DNA from: Aggregatibacter aphrophilus ATCC 33389
GTDB taxonomy: Bacteria > Pseudomonadota > Gammaproteobacteria > Enterobacterales > Pasteurellaceae
Length of the DNA stretch: 64,000 nt
Direction: 5' to 3'
NCBI RefSeq assembly: GCF_900636915.1
Contig: NZ_LR134327.1
Coordinates: forward strand, 1,550,001-1,614,000
Shown here: piece by piece, positions 18,666 through 27,926 of the stretch
Layout of the letters: every line of letters starts with the position of its first letter
Position numbering within the stretch: position 1 is the stretch's first letter
The notes under the pieces: generated by a model
Database searches by the model: none
The model's input: only the letters and a program-made list of their open reading frames with translations
What the model was told of the DNA's origin: nothing
Program-made: the position numbers and the translations under genes

Positions 18666-20033
18666 TTAGCGGGAGTAATAGCCGGCCATGGAGCTGTAAA
18701 TGGCGTTTTCCGCTTGGATCATATTGTATTTGGCTTGCAGAATAGAAAGCTGTGAGCTTTTTTCCGTATTGGCTGCCGTTAACCATTCGCGTAATTCAGA
18801 CACACCGGCGTTATAACGATTACGATAATATTGGGTAATGCGTTGGTTATAGGTGTAGGTTTGTTGCACGTTGGCAAACTGGCTTTGCGCTTGTGTGTAG
18901 GTGTAGTAATTAGTATCCACGTCATTTAAGGCGGTAGTGATGCTTTGCTCATAGTTTAAGCGTGCCGTTTCATAATCTGCTTCAGAAATTTTTACATTCC
19001 ATTTCACGGTATTCCAATTTAAGAACGGTAGGCTGATACCTAAAACACCGGCGCCAATTGGGGTGTTGGTGGCGTTACTGACTTTATTGCCACTTGAACT
19101 TAAACTACCGGCCAAAGTAATTTCCGGGAACCAGCTTTTTTGGGTAGCTTTGGCGTTTTTGAAAGCACTACTTAAACGGGCTTGATAGCCTTTAACATCG
19201 GGACGATTAGCAATCACGGAAACCGGAACGTTTAAATTCACGCCGATATTTTTCACGCTCAAAATGTGCGGGAAGTTAATGTTTAAGGCTTCATCCGGTT
19301 TTAAATTTAAAAGGTTGCGTAAGGTTTGTTCCGCTGTTTTACGGTTAGTTTGATAAGTGAGGAGGTTGTTACGCGCCGTTAATACTGCCTGTTGCGCTTG
19401 ATCGACACTGACGCTGTCAGCCACACCTTGCGCTAAACGATTTTGCATGATGTTGCTGATGTCAGTGTAGTATTTCACGCTTTCCTGTGTGGTGCTGATA
19501 GCGTCATTCAAATACGCGATTTGGTAGTAGGTGGTGACAACCGAGTTAATTAAGGACAACTTGGTGGATTCCATATCTTCGATGGTCGCTTTGTGTATCC
19601 ATTCCGCCGCATCAGCCGTATCGGCTAAACGGCGCCATAAATCCAAGGTGTAACCCACGTTTAAAGAACCTTTGTGACTGATAGTGGAATTGCTACCTGT
19701 TTTGATGTTTTTGCCTGCAGAGGATTCGGTGGAACCGCTAAAGGCAGGGATTAAACTCGCTCCGGCTAAATTGGCGCTATATAAGGCTCTGTTTACGGAA
19801 ATCGCCGCTTTGGCCAAATTTTTGTTGTTTAATAAGGCTTGTTCAACTACACGATTTAATTGCGCGTCATTATAAAGCGCCCACCAATTTTCTTTGACAT
19901 TGTATTGTTTGGTGATTTCTTCGTATTGTTTGTAATTATCAAGACCGGCTTGATAAGAATCGCTAATATTGGCACAACCGGCGAGGGATGTCGCCATCAC
20001 AATGGCTAAGGTTAATTTTTTCATTTTTAACAT
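18666..20033 (-). CDS. TolC/NodT-family outer membrane efflux lipoprotein
   Basis: A 455-residue protein with a lipoprotein signal: the lipobox LAGC ends at about residue 19. Two OEP repeats follow (about 50-240 and 260-450), with the typical WWALYNDAQLN near residue 47 and ANRPDVKGYQARL near 270. It would form the trimeric outer-membrane channel for MacAB, encoded immediately upstream (macB, 85 bases away) on the same strand. Having a dedicated OM factor beside macAB differs from E. coli, where TolC is encoded elsewhere. AAGGA stands 8 bases before the ATG. Confidence 0.9.
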   Translation of the reverse strand: MLKMKKLTLAIVMATSLAGCANISDSYQAGLDNYKQYEEITKQYNVKENWWALYNDAQLNRVVEQALLNNKNLAKAAISVNRALYSANLAGASLIPAFSGSTESSAGKNIKTGSNSTISHKGSLNVGYTLDLWRRLADTADAAEWIHKATIEDMESTKLSLINSVVTTYYQIAYLNDAISTTQESVKYYTDISNIMQNRLAQGVADSVSVDQAQQAVLTARNNLLTYQTNRKTAEQTLRNLLNLKPDEALNINFPHILSVKNIGVNLNVPVSVIANRPDVKGYQARLSSAFKNAKATQKSWFPEITLAGSLSSSGNKVSNATNTPIGAGVLGISLPFLNWNTVKWNVKISEADYETARLNYEQSITTALNDVDTNYYTYTQAQSQFANVQQTYTYNQRITQYYRNRYNAGVSELREWLTAANTEKSSQLSILQAKYNMIQAENAIYSSMAGYYSR

Positions 20034-20118
20034 TGTTTATCCTTATTAAATATAAAGGGGCTTTTATTCAGCCAAAAGTGCGGTCGATTTTAACTGCATT
20101 TTTGGGGTTTTACAAAAT

Positions 20119-22053
20119 CTATTCACGTGCCAATGCCGTAATCGGATCCAGTTGCGCAGCGCGCTTGGCCGGCATATAACCGAACACTACACCGATTAAG
20201 GTGGAAAATGCTACGGCGGCAATAATTGAGGCGCTAGAAAATGCCATGGCGAAATCGCTCATGAATGTATTAAACAGCAATCCGATTACGCCTGAGAGCA
20301 GAATGCCAGTTACCCCGCCGATTAAACAAATAAGCACCGCTTCGATTAAAAATTGCTGCAAGATATTGGATTGTCTTGCGCCGATTGCCATGCGCACACC
20401 GATTTCTTTGGTACGTTCCGTCACTGACACTAACATAATGTTCATTACGCCGATGCCGCCAACGATCAAGGATATGAAAGCGATAGAGGAGATGAGGAGT
20501 TTCATCGTGCTTGTGGTGCTTTCGATAGTTTGTTTGATGGTATCGCTGTTCATAATAAAGAAGTCTTTTTTGCCATGACGCATTTGGAGCAATTCGGTAA
20601 TGCCTTTTTCTGCAACGGCACTATTGACCGAGTCGGAGACTTTCACCGTGATAGATGCGATTTTTTTGCTACCGGAAATTTTGTTCATTACCGTAGAGTA
20701 AGGCGCATAAATATTTAATGAACTGCTGGCACCGCCCATTTGTCGGTCGGACACGACACCAATAATGCGTAACGGTCGCTTATTAAACATGATGATTTTG
20801 CCGAGCGGATTTTCATGGGGAAAAATGGATTTTTTCGCACTTTCATCAATTAACGCCACAGACTGATTGTTACGAATATCCTCTTGTGTAAACGTATTAC
20901 CTAGTTTTAACGTAAGCCCTTCCACATCAAAAGATTGTTCGCTAACGCCTTTTAAACTGGTCGATGAAAAGGTTTGGTTGCCGTAAATCAACGTGCCGCT
21001 GGAGGTACTGTTTGGCGTAACACTTTGTACATAGCTTTGATTGCTTAAGGCGTTGGCGTCATTTACTGTTAAATTTTGCATTTGTTCGGCACGTCGATCA
21101 CCAAAGCCGGTACCGTTAAAAATAGTCATGGTGTTTGTGCCGATGCCTTTAATGTTTTCCAAAATTTTTTGTTGCGAACCGTTTCCTAACGCCACGACGG
21201 ACACCACTGAGGTAATGCCGATAATGATCCCAAGCATGGTTAATAAGGAACGCATTTTGTGGGCAACAATGGCACTGACCGACATTTTAAAGGCTTCAAT
21301 AAGCTGATCTTTGCTGAATCCGAAGCGGGATTTTGATTTACCCGTATTTTTAACCGCACTTTGTATTGCTTCTTTTTGGCTGTCGCCAATAATTTCACCA
21401 TCTTTAATTTCAATGACGCGGTTGGCACTGGCCGCAATGTCACGGTCATGCGTTACCATAATAATGGTGTGCCCTTCAGAGTGCAGTTGGCGCAAAATTT
21501 CCATGACATTTTCGCCGCTTTGTGAATCCAACGCGCCGGTGGGTTCATCCGCTAAAATGATTTCGCCACCGTTCATCAAAGCGCGAGCGATACTGACCCG
21601 TTGTTGTTGACCGCCGGAAAGTTGGTTAGGTTTATTTTGCCATTTATCTCCTAAGCCGAGTTTTTCCAATAACTGTTTGGCACGTGTTAGACGCTGTGTT
21701 TGGGGCATCCCTGCATAGATTGCCGGCAAGGCCACATTTTCAGCTGCAGTAAGACTGGAAAGGAGGTTATAGTGTTGGAAAATAAAACCGAAGGTTTGGC
21801 TACGTAAATCGGAAAGTTGATTTTGGCTGAGTTCTACGGTTTCGTTATTGTGAATTTTATAAGAACCGCTAGTGGGGGCGTCTAGACAACCGATAATGTT
21901 CATTAGGGTCGATTTACCGGAACCTGATTGTCCCATAATAGCGATAAAATCCCCTTTTTTTATGGAAAGAGAAATATTTTTTAAAATGTGTACACAGTTT
22001 TCACCTTCACCGAAAGATCGATTTAACTGTTTGATTTCAATTATATTTGCCAT
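20119..22053 (-). CDS. macB: MacB macrolide-type ABC transporter (ATPase + permease)
   Basis: A 644-residue fusion of an N-terminal ABC ATPase and a C-terminal membrane domain, matching E. coli MacB (648). Walker A is GQSGSGKS near residue 41, the signature is LSGGQQQRVSIARAL near 145 and Walker B IILADEPTGALD near 165. A first transmembrane helix lies near 275, a large periplasmic domain spans about 300-520, and three helices close the FtsX-like domain (SVTERTKEIGVRMAIGAR). It drives export of macrolides, heme precursors or peptides through MacA and the outer-membrane partner. Middle gene of macA-macB-OEP. Confidence 0.95.
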   Translation of the reverse strand: MANIIEIKQLNRSFGEGENCVHILKNISLSIKKGDFIAIMGQSGSGKSTLMNIIGCLDAPTSGSYKIHNNETVELSQNQLSDLRSQTFGFIFQHYNLLSSLTAAENVALPAIYAGMPQTQRLTRAKQLLEKLGLGDKWQNKPNQLSGGQQQRVSIARALMNGGEIILADEPTGALDSQSGENVMEILRQLHSEGHTIIMVTHDRDIAASANRVIEIKDGEIIGDSQKEAIQSAVKNTGKSKSRFGFSKDQLIEAFKMSVSAIVAHKMRSLLTMLGIIIGITSVVSVVALGNGSQQKILENIKGIGTNTMTIFNGTGFGDRRAEQMQNLTVNDANALSNQSYVQSVTPNSTSSGTLIYGNQTFSSTSLKGVSEQSFDVEGLTLKLGNTFTQEDIRNNQSVALIDESAKKSIFPHENPLGKIIMFNKRPLRIIGVVSDRQMGGASSSLNIYAPYSTVMNKISGSKKIASITVKVSDSVNSAVAEKGITELLQMRHGKKDFFIMNSDTIKQTIESTTSTMKLLISSIAFISLIVGGIGVMNIMLVSVTERTKEIGVRMAIGARQSNILQQFLIEAVLICLIGGVTGILLSGVIGLLFNTFMSDFAMAFSSASIIAAVAFSTLIGVVFGYMPAKRAAQLDPITALARE

Positions 22054-22069
22054 AAGAATTCATTACTGT

Positions 22070-23254
22070 TTAGAAGATAATAGGTGCATCAGTACCACTT
22101 AAGGTTTCACCTACAGCAACTTGTGATACGATCACTTCTTCACCTTCGGCAACACCAGATTTTATTTCCGTTTGATAATCATTTTGTATGCCGATTTCCA
22201 CTTCACGTTGTTCCGGTTGATTGTTGCCGTTCAGGACGCTAACAAAGGTTTTACCGTTTTGTATTTGAACCGCCATATTTGGTACAAAGAGTACATTTTT
22301 GGCTTCGGCAATTTTGATGTTATTTTCTGTTGTCATGCCGATACGCAACACCTGGTCGGGGTTATCTACAACAATATTAGCATAATAATACACCGCACTT
22401 GAGCTTGAATTGCTAGAACTGGAACTACCGGAGCTTGAACTGTTGGAGGAATTATCACTGATAGTTGTTGTCGCCGGATCGACAGAATCAATTTTGGCTT
22501 GATAAACTTTTTTATTATCAGAAAGAATAGTAAAACTCACCGATTGACCAGCTTTGACTTTGGTAATATCACCTTCAGAAATTTCCGGTTTAATACGCAT
22601 TTTGCTTAAATCGGCAATTTTTACGATGGTCGGTGTGGTTTGATTGGAGTTCACGGTTTGGCCTTCGGAAACCGGTATAGAAATCACAGTGCCGTCAATC
22701 GGCGCGGTAATTTTTGTGTAGCCAACATTCGTTTCAGCGGTATTCACTTCAATTTCTGCTTGTTTGATATTTTCTTGAATAACGTTCATTTCCGCTTTGG
22801 CGTTATCTAACGTTGATTTGGCCGTATTCAAGATGTCTAAAGAGGTGGCTTTTTGGCTGTAAAGTTTCGATAAACGGTTGTAATTGGATTGTGCCACATC
22901 ATAAGCCGTTTTACGGGCGATTAGCTGAGCTTGATAACCGGCTAATTCTGCCTTACGGGTATTTAACATATTGATTTGCGTTGTGGAATCAATATCTGCG
23001 ATTAAATCCCCTTTATTTACTTGTTGTCCTAAGGTGACGTAGAGTTTCGTGACTTTACCGGAAACTTGCGCACCCACATCGACGGTATTAATACTTTCAA
23101 TGGAACCTGTCGCCACAACATTTTTCTCAATATCGCCGCGTTGAACAACTTCTGTTAAGTAACTTGTTTGCTCATCAGTATCTTTCGTAAAAAAATAACC
23201 ACCGGCAATGACGGCAGTAGCGATTAAAGTGATAATTAAAGGTTTTTTTCTCAT
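22070..23254 (-). CDS. macA: MacA periplasmic adaptor subunit
   Basis: A 394-residue membrane-fusion protein with a single N-terminal helix (IITLIATAVIAGGYFF), a split lipoyl domain (DVGAQVSGKVTKLYVTLGQQV and ITAPIDGTVISIPVSEGQTV) and a coiled-coil hairpin between them (about residues 100-175). A serine-rich stretch near residue 270 (a run of about 20 Ser/Asn/Gly) sits inside the beta-barrel region and is unusual in length for the family. It links MacB to the outer-membrane channel and stimulates its ATPase. GAGAG precedes the start. First gene of the operon, downstream of a strong palindrome. Confidence 0.93.
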   Translation of the reverse strand: MRKKPLIITLIATAVIAGGYFFTKDTDEQTSYLTEVVQRGDIEKNVVATGSIESINTVDVGAQVSGKVTKLYVTLGQQVNKGDLIADIDSTTQINMLNTRKAELAGYQAQLIARKTAYDVAQSNYNRLSKLYSQKATSLDILNTAKSTLDNAKAEMNVIQENIKQAEIEVNTAETNVGYTKITAPIDGTVISIPVSEGQTVNSNQTTPTIVKIADLSKMRIKPEISEGDITKVKAGQSVSFTILSDNKKVYQAKIDSVDPATTTISDNSSNSSSSGSSSSSNSSSSAVYYYANIVVDNPDQVLRIGMTTENNIKIAEAKNVLFVPNMAVQIQNGKTFVSVLNGNNQPEQREVEIGIQNDYQTEIKSGVAEGEEVIVSQVAVGETLSGTDAPIIF

Positions 23255-23319
23255 ATTTCTCTCAAAGATTTAATAAAAACAATACAAACATCGTAAATAA
23301 AAAAGATTAAGAAATGCTT

Positions 23320-23347
23320 AACTAAATGAATGAACGTTCATTTAGTT
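23320..23347. promoter_or_regulatory. TetR-type operator upstream of macA
   Basis: Perfect 14-base palindrome AATGAACGTTCATT at 23329-23342. Overlapping it, the 11-base arms AACTAAATGAA (23320-23330) and TTCATTTAGTT (23337-23347) are fully complementary across a 6-base centre. Dyads of this form are typical operators of TetR-family repressors of efflux operons. No TetR gene lies in this window, so the repressor must be elsewhere. Confidence 0.6.
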
Positions 23348-23529
23348 AGGTATTTTAATGGGAAATAGGATTTTTTGCACGAAAAATCTCAAAAGTTAGA
23401 CAAAGATTTTTGGCATAATTCGTTTTTTAATGGTAAATAGCACACTTGTTCTTTAGATAAATTTTAGCTTTCAATGAAAAATGTGTAAAATAGAGTGGTT
23501 ATTTTTATGTATTTTTTATTGAGAAAATT

Positions 23530-25209
23530 ATGACTAATCCAGAAACAAATTTAGAGAATACAAATCCGGAAAATGCCCGTACGCATAACTTTATTACGCA
23601 AATTATTGATGAAGATTTAGCTTCAGGTAAACACAAAAGCGTTCATACCCGTTTCCCACCTGAGCCGAACGGTTATTTGCATATTGGTCACGCAAAATCT
23701 ATTTGTTTAAACTTCGGCTTGGCAAAAGAATATAACGGTTTATGTAACCTACGTTTTGACGATACTAATCCGGTTAAAGAAGACGTGGAATACGTTGATT
23801 CAATTAAAGCCGACGTGGAATGGTTAGGTTTTAAATGGGAAGGTGAACCACGTTACGCTTCTGATTATTTTGATGCACTTTATGGTTATGCTATTGAGTT
23901 GATCGAAAAAGGGTTAGCGTATGTGGATGAACTTTCGCCGGACGAAATGCGTGAATATCGTGGTACATTGACCGAGCCAGGTAAAAACAGTCCATATCGT
24001 GACCGTAGCGTAGAAGAAAACTTAGCGTTATTCGAAAGAATGAAAAACGGTGAATTTGCGGAGGGCACACTCAGTCTTCGTGCAAAAATTGACATGGGGT
24101 CGCCGTTTATGGTGATGCGTGATCCTGTGATTTACCGAATTAAATTCGCCAGCCATCACCAAACCGGTGATAAATGGTGTATTTATCCAATGTACGATTT
24201 CACTCACTGTATTTCTGATGCAATTGAGCGTATTACACACTCATTATGTACCCTTGAATTCCAAGATAACCGCCGTTTATACGATTGGGTGTTAGAAAAC
24301 ATCAGCATTGAACGCCCATTGCCGCATCAATATGAATTTTCCCGTTTAAATTTAGAAGGCACATTAACCTCTAAACGTAAATTGTTGAAGTTAGTGAATG
24401 AAGGCATTGTGGATGGTTGGAATGATCCGCGTATGCCGACCATTTCCGGTTTACGTCGTCGCGGTTATACACCTGCTGCATTACGTGAATTCTGCCGTCG
24501 TATTGGTGTGACCAAACAAGATAACGTCGTGGAATATTCTGCACTTGAAGCATGTATTCGTGAAGATTTAAACGAAAATGCACCGCGTGCAATGGCAGTG
24601 ATTGATCCTGTGCGTGTGGTGATTGAAAACTTTGAAGGCGAAGAAGTGTTAACCGCGCCGAATCACCCGAACCGTCCGGAATTAGGTGAGCGTCAATTAC
24701 CGTTTACTAAAGAACTTTATATCGATCGTGCAGATTTCCGTGAAGAGGCAAATAAACAATATAAACGTTTAGTGTTAGGTAAAGAAGTGCGTTTACGTAA
24801 TGCGTATGTAATTAAAGCTGAACGTGTAGAAAAAGATGTAAATGGTGAAATCACCACGATTTTCTGTACTTACGATCCAGAAACTTTAGGTAAAAATCCA
24901 GCGGATGGTCGTAAAGTGAAAGGGGTAATTCACTGGGTATCTGCAGTACATAATCATCCGGCTGAATTTCGTTTATACGAACGTCTTTTCACTGTGCCAA
25001 ACCCGGGCGCTGAAGAAGATATTGAAAGTGTGTTAAATCCAACTTCATTGGTCGTGAAACATGGTTTTGTAGAACAAAGCCTTGGTAACGCGGAAGCCGA
25101 AAAAGGTTACCAATTTGAACGTGAAGGCTATTTCTGTGCTGACAATAAAGACAGTCGTGCAGAACATTTGGTATTTAACTTAACGGTAAGCCTAAAAGAA
25201 GGCTTCTAA
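23530..25209 (+). CDS. glnS: Glutaminyl-tRNA synthetase
   Basis: A 559-residue class I synthetase (E. coli 554) that charges tRNA-Gln. HIGH-type motif appears as [10 protein letters not shown] near residue 49, with FPPEPNG before it, and the KMSKS equivalent as TLTSKRKL near 279. The C-terminal anticodon-binding beta-barrels follow (YFCADNKDS near the end). It is preceded by about 270 bases shared with the divergent macA promoter and followed by an uptake-sequence hairpin. Confidence 0.97.
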   Translation: MTNPETNLENTNPENARTHNFITQIIDEDLASGKHKSVHTRFPPEPNGYLHIGHAKSICLNFGLAKEYNGLCNLRFDDTNPVKEDVEYVDSIKADVEWLGFKWEGEPRYASDYFDALYGYAIELIEKGLAYVDELSPDEMREYRGTLTEPGKNSPYRDRSVEENLALFERMKNGEFAEGTLSLRAKIDMGSPFMVMRDPVIYRIKFASHHQTGDKWCIYPMYDFTHCISDAIERITHSLCTLEFQDNRRLYDWVLENISIERPLPHQYEFSRLNLEGTLTSKRKLLKLVNEGIVDGWNDPRMPTISGLRRRGYTPAALREFCRRIGVTKQDNVVEYSALEACIREDLNENAPRAMAVIDPVRVVIENFEGEEVLTAPNHPNRPELGERQLPFTKELYIDRADFREEANKQYKRLVLGKEVRLRNAYVIKAERVEKDVNGEITTIFCTYDPETLGKNPADGRKVKGVIHWVSAVHNHPAEFRLYERLFTVPNPGAEEDIESVLNPTSLVVKHGFVEQSLGNAEAEKGYQFEREGYFCADNKDSRAEHLVFNLTVSLKEGF

Positions 25210-25222
25210 GCCGATAGCGCAT

Positions 25223-25264
25223 AAAGTGCGGTCGTTTTTCGTGATGAATTTCGACCGCACTTTT
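25223..25264 (+). terminator. Uptake-sequence hairpin terminator after glnS
   Basis: AAAGTGCGGTCG (25223-25234) pairs with CGACCGCACTTT (25252-25263), 17-base loop, ending in T. It lies 13 bases after the glnS stop. Confidence 0.8.
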
Positions 25265-25279
25265 ATTTCATTTTTTACT

Positions 25280-25723
25280 ATGCAATTAGACCCTAATTTC
25301 TGGCAACACAAACACCTGCTCGACATGAACGACGAGGAATGGGAAGCGTTATGTGACGGCTGTGGAAAATGTTGTTATCGTAAATACATTGACGGTTATG
25401 GTAAACATGAGCGTTTGTATTACACGCGCATTGCTTGCAATCTGTTAGATTTGGAAACCGGAAAGTGCGGTAATTATTGTGAACGTTTTAAGCTGGAAGA
25501 AGATTGTACCAAGCTGACCAAAGATAACTTACCGGATTTTGAATGGTTGCCTTCCACCTGTGCTTACCGCTTGCTTTATGAAGGAAAACCTTTGCCTCAA
25601 TGGCATCCGTTAATCAGTGGCGATCCTGATAGCGTGAAAAAAGCCAATATTTTGATTCAGCACGGTATTCATGAACATGATGTAATTGATTGGTTTGATT
25701 TTATTCTTGACGAAGATCACTAA
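25280..25723 (+). CDS. ycgN: UPF0260 / YkgJ-type cysteine cluster protein (YcgN)
   Basis: A 147-residue protein matching E. coli YcgN over its length: WEALCDGCGKCCYRKY with four clustered cysteines near residues 25-32, IACNLLDLETGKCGNYCERF, LTKDNLPDFEWLPSTCAYRLL, and a C-terminal DVIDWFDFIL. The cysteines suggest a metal or Fe-S site; function is unknown. The ATG at 25280 is chosen because the longer frame from 25226 would run through the glnS terminator hairpin. It stands between glnS and malQ. Confidence 0.9.
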   Translation: MQLDPNFWQHKHLLDMNDEEWEALCDGCGKCCYRKYIDGYGKHERLYYTRIACNLLDLETGKCGNYCERFKLEEDCTKLTKDNLPDFEWLPSTCAYRLLYEGKPLPQWHPLISGDPDSVKKANILIQHGIHEHDVIDWFDFILDEDH

Positions 25724-25814
25724 TTTGCATTAAAAACATTGTAATTCTGTCAACCTTCTCTAAAATACTCATAAATCGTTAGTTTTTTGTCGCTGTATTT
25801 TGTTGTAGGTTTGT

Positions 25815-27914
25815 ATGAAAGTTTCTGAGTCTTTAAAACAATCTGCCGAAAAAATCGGCATATCCCTTTCCCATTACGATATTGACGGACATTTAATTTA
25901 TGCACCGCCGGACACTGTGCGTTACTTTACCGAGCTTTTGCAGCCACCAAACAATCGACACATAAATAAAGGTGCTTTTCATGATGTGTTTGCGGCCTTC
26001 GAAAATGAACCGATACACTATGATTTAATCCGCTTGTCCCTCACTGATGCCTCGTCATTACATTGTTCAATTCTTGATGAGCGAGGCAAAAAATGCTTTG
26101 AACAGACGTTTTCTTCTCCCCAATCTCTTGTATTACCTTCGTTGCCGTTTGGCTATTATCAACTCCTTCTTGCCTCCGCAGAACAACAATTCACCGTTCG
26201 TCTTTTGGTTACGCCGCGCACGGCATACCAACCGGACGTGCTAAAAAATAAAAAAGCTTGGGGCATTAATGTTCAATTATATAGCTTACGTTCTAAAACG
26301 AATTGGGGCATTGGTGATTTTGGCGATTTGGCTTATTTAATTGAGCAGGGCGCAAAACAGGGGGCCGATTTTATCGGCATTAATCCGTTGCATATGCTAT
26401 ATCCTGCCGTGCCTAATTGGGCAAGTCCATATAGTTCCTCCTCTCGCCGTTGGTTGAATTTTATTTATTTAGATATTCCTGCATTGCCTGAATTTAAACT
26501 CTGCCGAGGTGTGCAAAATTGGTTCAATACTGATGAAATTCAGAAACAAGTCATTTCTTTGCGTGAACAGGCGAGTGTGGATTATACGCAAATAACACAT
26601 TTAAAACTGACCGCACTTGAGGGCTTATTTGCTTTCTTCAAACGCAGTAAATCCGCTCAAATTATTGCCCGCCGTGATGAATTTAATGCTTTCGTGAAAG
26701 CGCAAGGAGCGGCGTTGTTATGGCAAGGGTTGTTTAATGTGTTAGATCGTATTGAACATCAACACCAAGAAGCGGAAGAAAATACCATCGGTTGGTTAGG
26801 TTGGCGCAAAGAATGGCAAGTGTTAAGCGAGAGTAAACGTAAAGCGTTATTAAAAGAACATGCCGAACAAGTGGAGTTTTTTGCGTGGTTGCAATGGCTC
26901 ACTACGCAACAATTAGCCGAATTACAAGAGCGTTGTCGATTGGTGGGAATGCAACTAGGGATTTATGGTGATTTAGCGGTTAACAGTTCCCGTGGCAGTG
27001 CAGATGTATGGTCAGATCCGGAACTATATTGCGTTAATGCCTCAGTGGGCGCACCGCCTGATCCGCTTGGTCCGGTGGGACAAAATTGGAATTTACCGCC
27101 TTATAACCCAAGCGTGCTCAAAGCTAGAGGATTCCAACCGTTTATTGATATGCTACGCGCCAATATGCAAAGTTTTGGTGTGTTGCGTATTGATCATGTG
27201 ATGGGGCTATTTCGTTTATGGTTAATTCCGGAAGGCAAAACCGCCGCCGATGGTGTGTATGTGCATTATCCGTTTAACGAATTAATGGCTATTCTCGCCA
27301 TTGAAAGCCAACGTAATCAATGTTTGATTATCGGTGAAGATTTAGGCACCGTGCCTGATGAAGTGCGGTGGAAATTAAACGAGTTTCGTATTTTCTCTTA
27401 TTTCGTGTTGTATTTCGCACAACGCAACAAAATGTATCCGCTCAAACAGGATTATCCGCAACATGCCTTTGCCACTATTGGTACGCACGATGTGCCGTCA
27501 CTACAAAGCTTCTGGCATTGCCGTGATTTAGAATTATTTGGTCAGTTGGGGATTTTACAGGGAGAGGTGTTAACACAAAAATATGAGCAACGGGTGATTG
27601 ATAAACAAGCCCTGTTAGATAGTTTACACCGCGATAATTATTTATCGCCTGATTATTGGGGCGATGCTTTAAGTATGGCAATGCACGACAATTTGAATCG
27701 TCAAATTCACCGCTATTTGGCGGAAAGTCAAAGCCAATTGGTAGGCGTGCAATTAGAAAACTTATTAAGCCAAGAGATCTCTTTTAACTTACCGGGAACT
27801 TCAACGGAATATCCGAACTGGCGTAAGAAATTAAGTCAATCATTAGAACTGATTTTTGATGATCCGCACATGACGTCATTTCTTTCTTTCATTAATCAAG
27901 CCCGCAAAGCTTAG
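25815..27914 (+). CDS. malQ: 4-alpha-glucanotransferase (amylomaltase)
   Basis: A 699-residue GH77 enzyme (E. coli MalQ 694) that disproportionates maltodextrins, releasing glucose and longer chains that glycogen phosphorylase can use. Visible: an N-terminal extension of about 140 residues, GINVQLYSLRSKTNWGIGDFGD near 150, the catalytic region LRIDHVMGLFRLW near 458 with the nucleophile Asp, GEDLGTVPDEV near 507 with the acid/base Glu, and ATIGTHDVPS near 555. It leads the glycogen cluster, only 12 bases before glgB, and so is probably co-transcribed with it. Confidence 0.96.
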   Translation: MKVSESLKQSAEKIGISLSHYDIDGHLIYAPPDTVRYFTELLQPPNNRHINKGAFHDVFAAFENEPIHYDLIRLSLTDASSLHCSILDERGKKCFEQTFSSPQSLVLPSLPFGYYQLLLASAEQQFTVRLLVTPRTAYQPDVLKNKKAWGINVQLYSLRSKTNWGIGDFGDLAYLIEQGAKQGADFIGINPLHMLYPAVPNWASPYSSSSRRWLNFIYLDIPALPEFKLCRGVQNWFNTDEIQKQVISLREQASVDYTQITHLKLTALEGLFAFFKRSKSAQIIARRDEFNAFVKAQGAALLWQGLFNVLDRIEHQHQEAEENTIGWLGWRKEWQVLSESKRKALLKEHAEQVEFFAWLQWLTTQQLAELQERCRLVGMQLGIYGDLAVNSSRGSADVWSDPELYCVNASVGAPPDPLGPVGQNWNLPPYNPSVLKARGFQPFIDMLRANMQSFGVLRIDHVMGLFRLWLIPEGKTAADGVYVHYPFNELMAILAIESQRNQCLIIGEDLGTVPDEVRWKLNEFRIFSYFVLYFAQRNKMYPLKQDYPQHAFATIGTHDVPSLQSFWHCRDLELFGQLGILQGEVLTQKYEQRVIDKQALLDSLHRDNYLSPDYWGDALSMAMHDNLNRQIHRYLAESQSQLVGVQLENLLSQEISFNLPGTSTEYPNWRKKLSQSLELIFDDPHMTSFLSFINQARKA

Positions 27915-27926
27915 CGAGGATTTATT

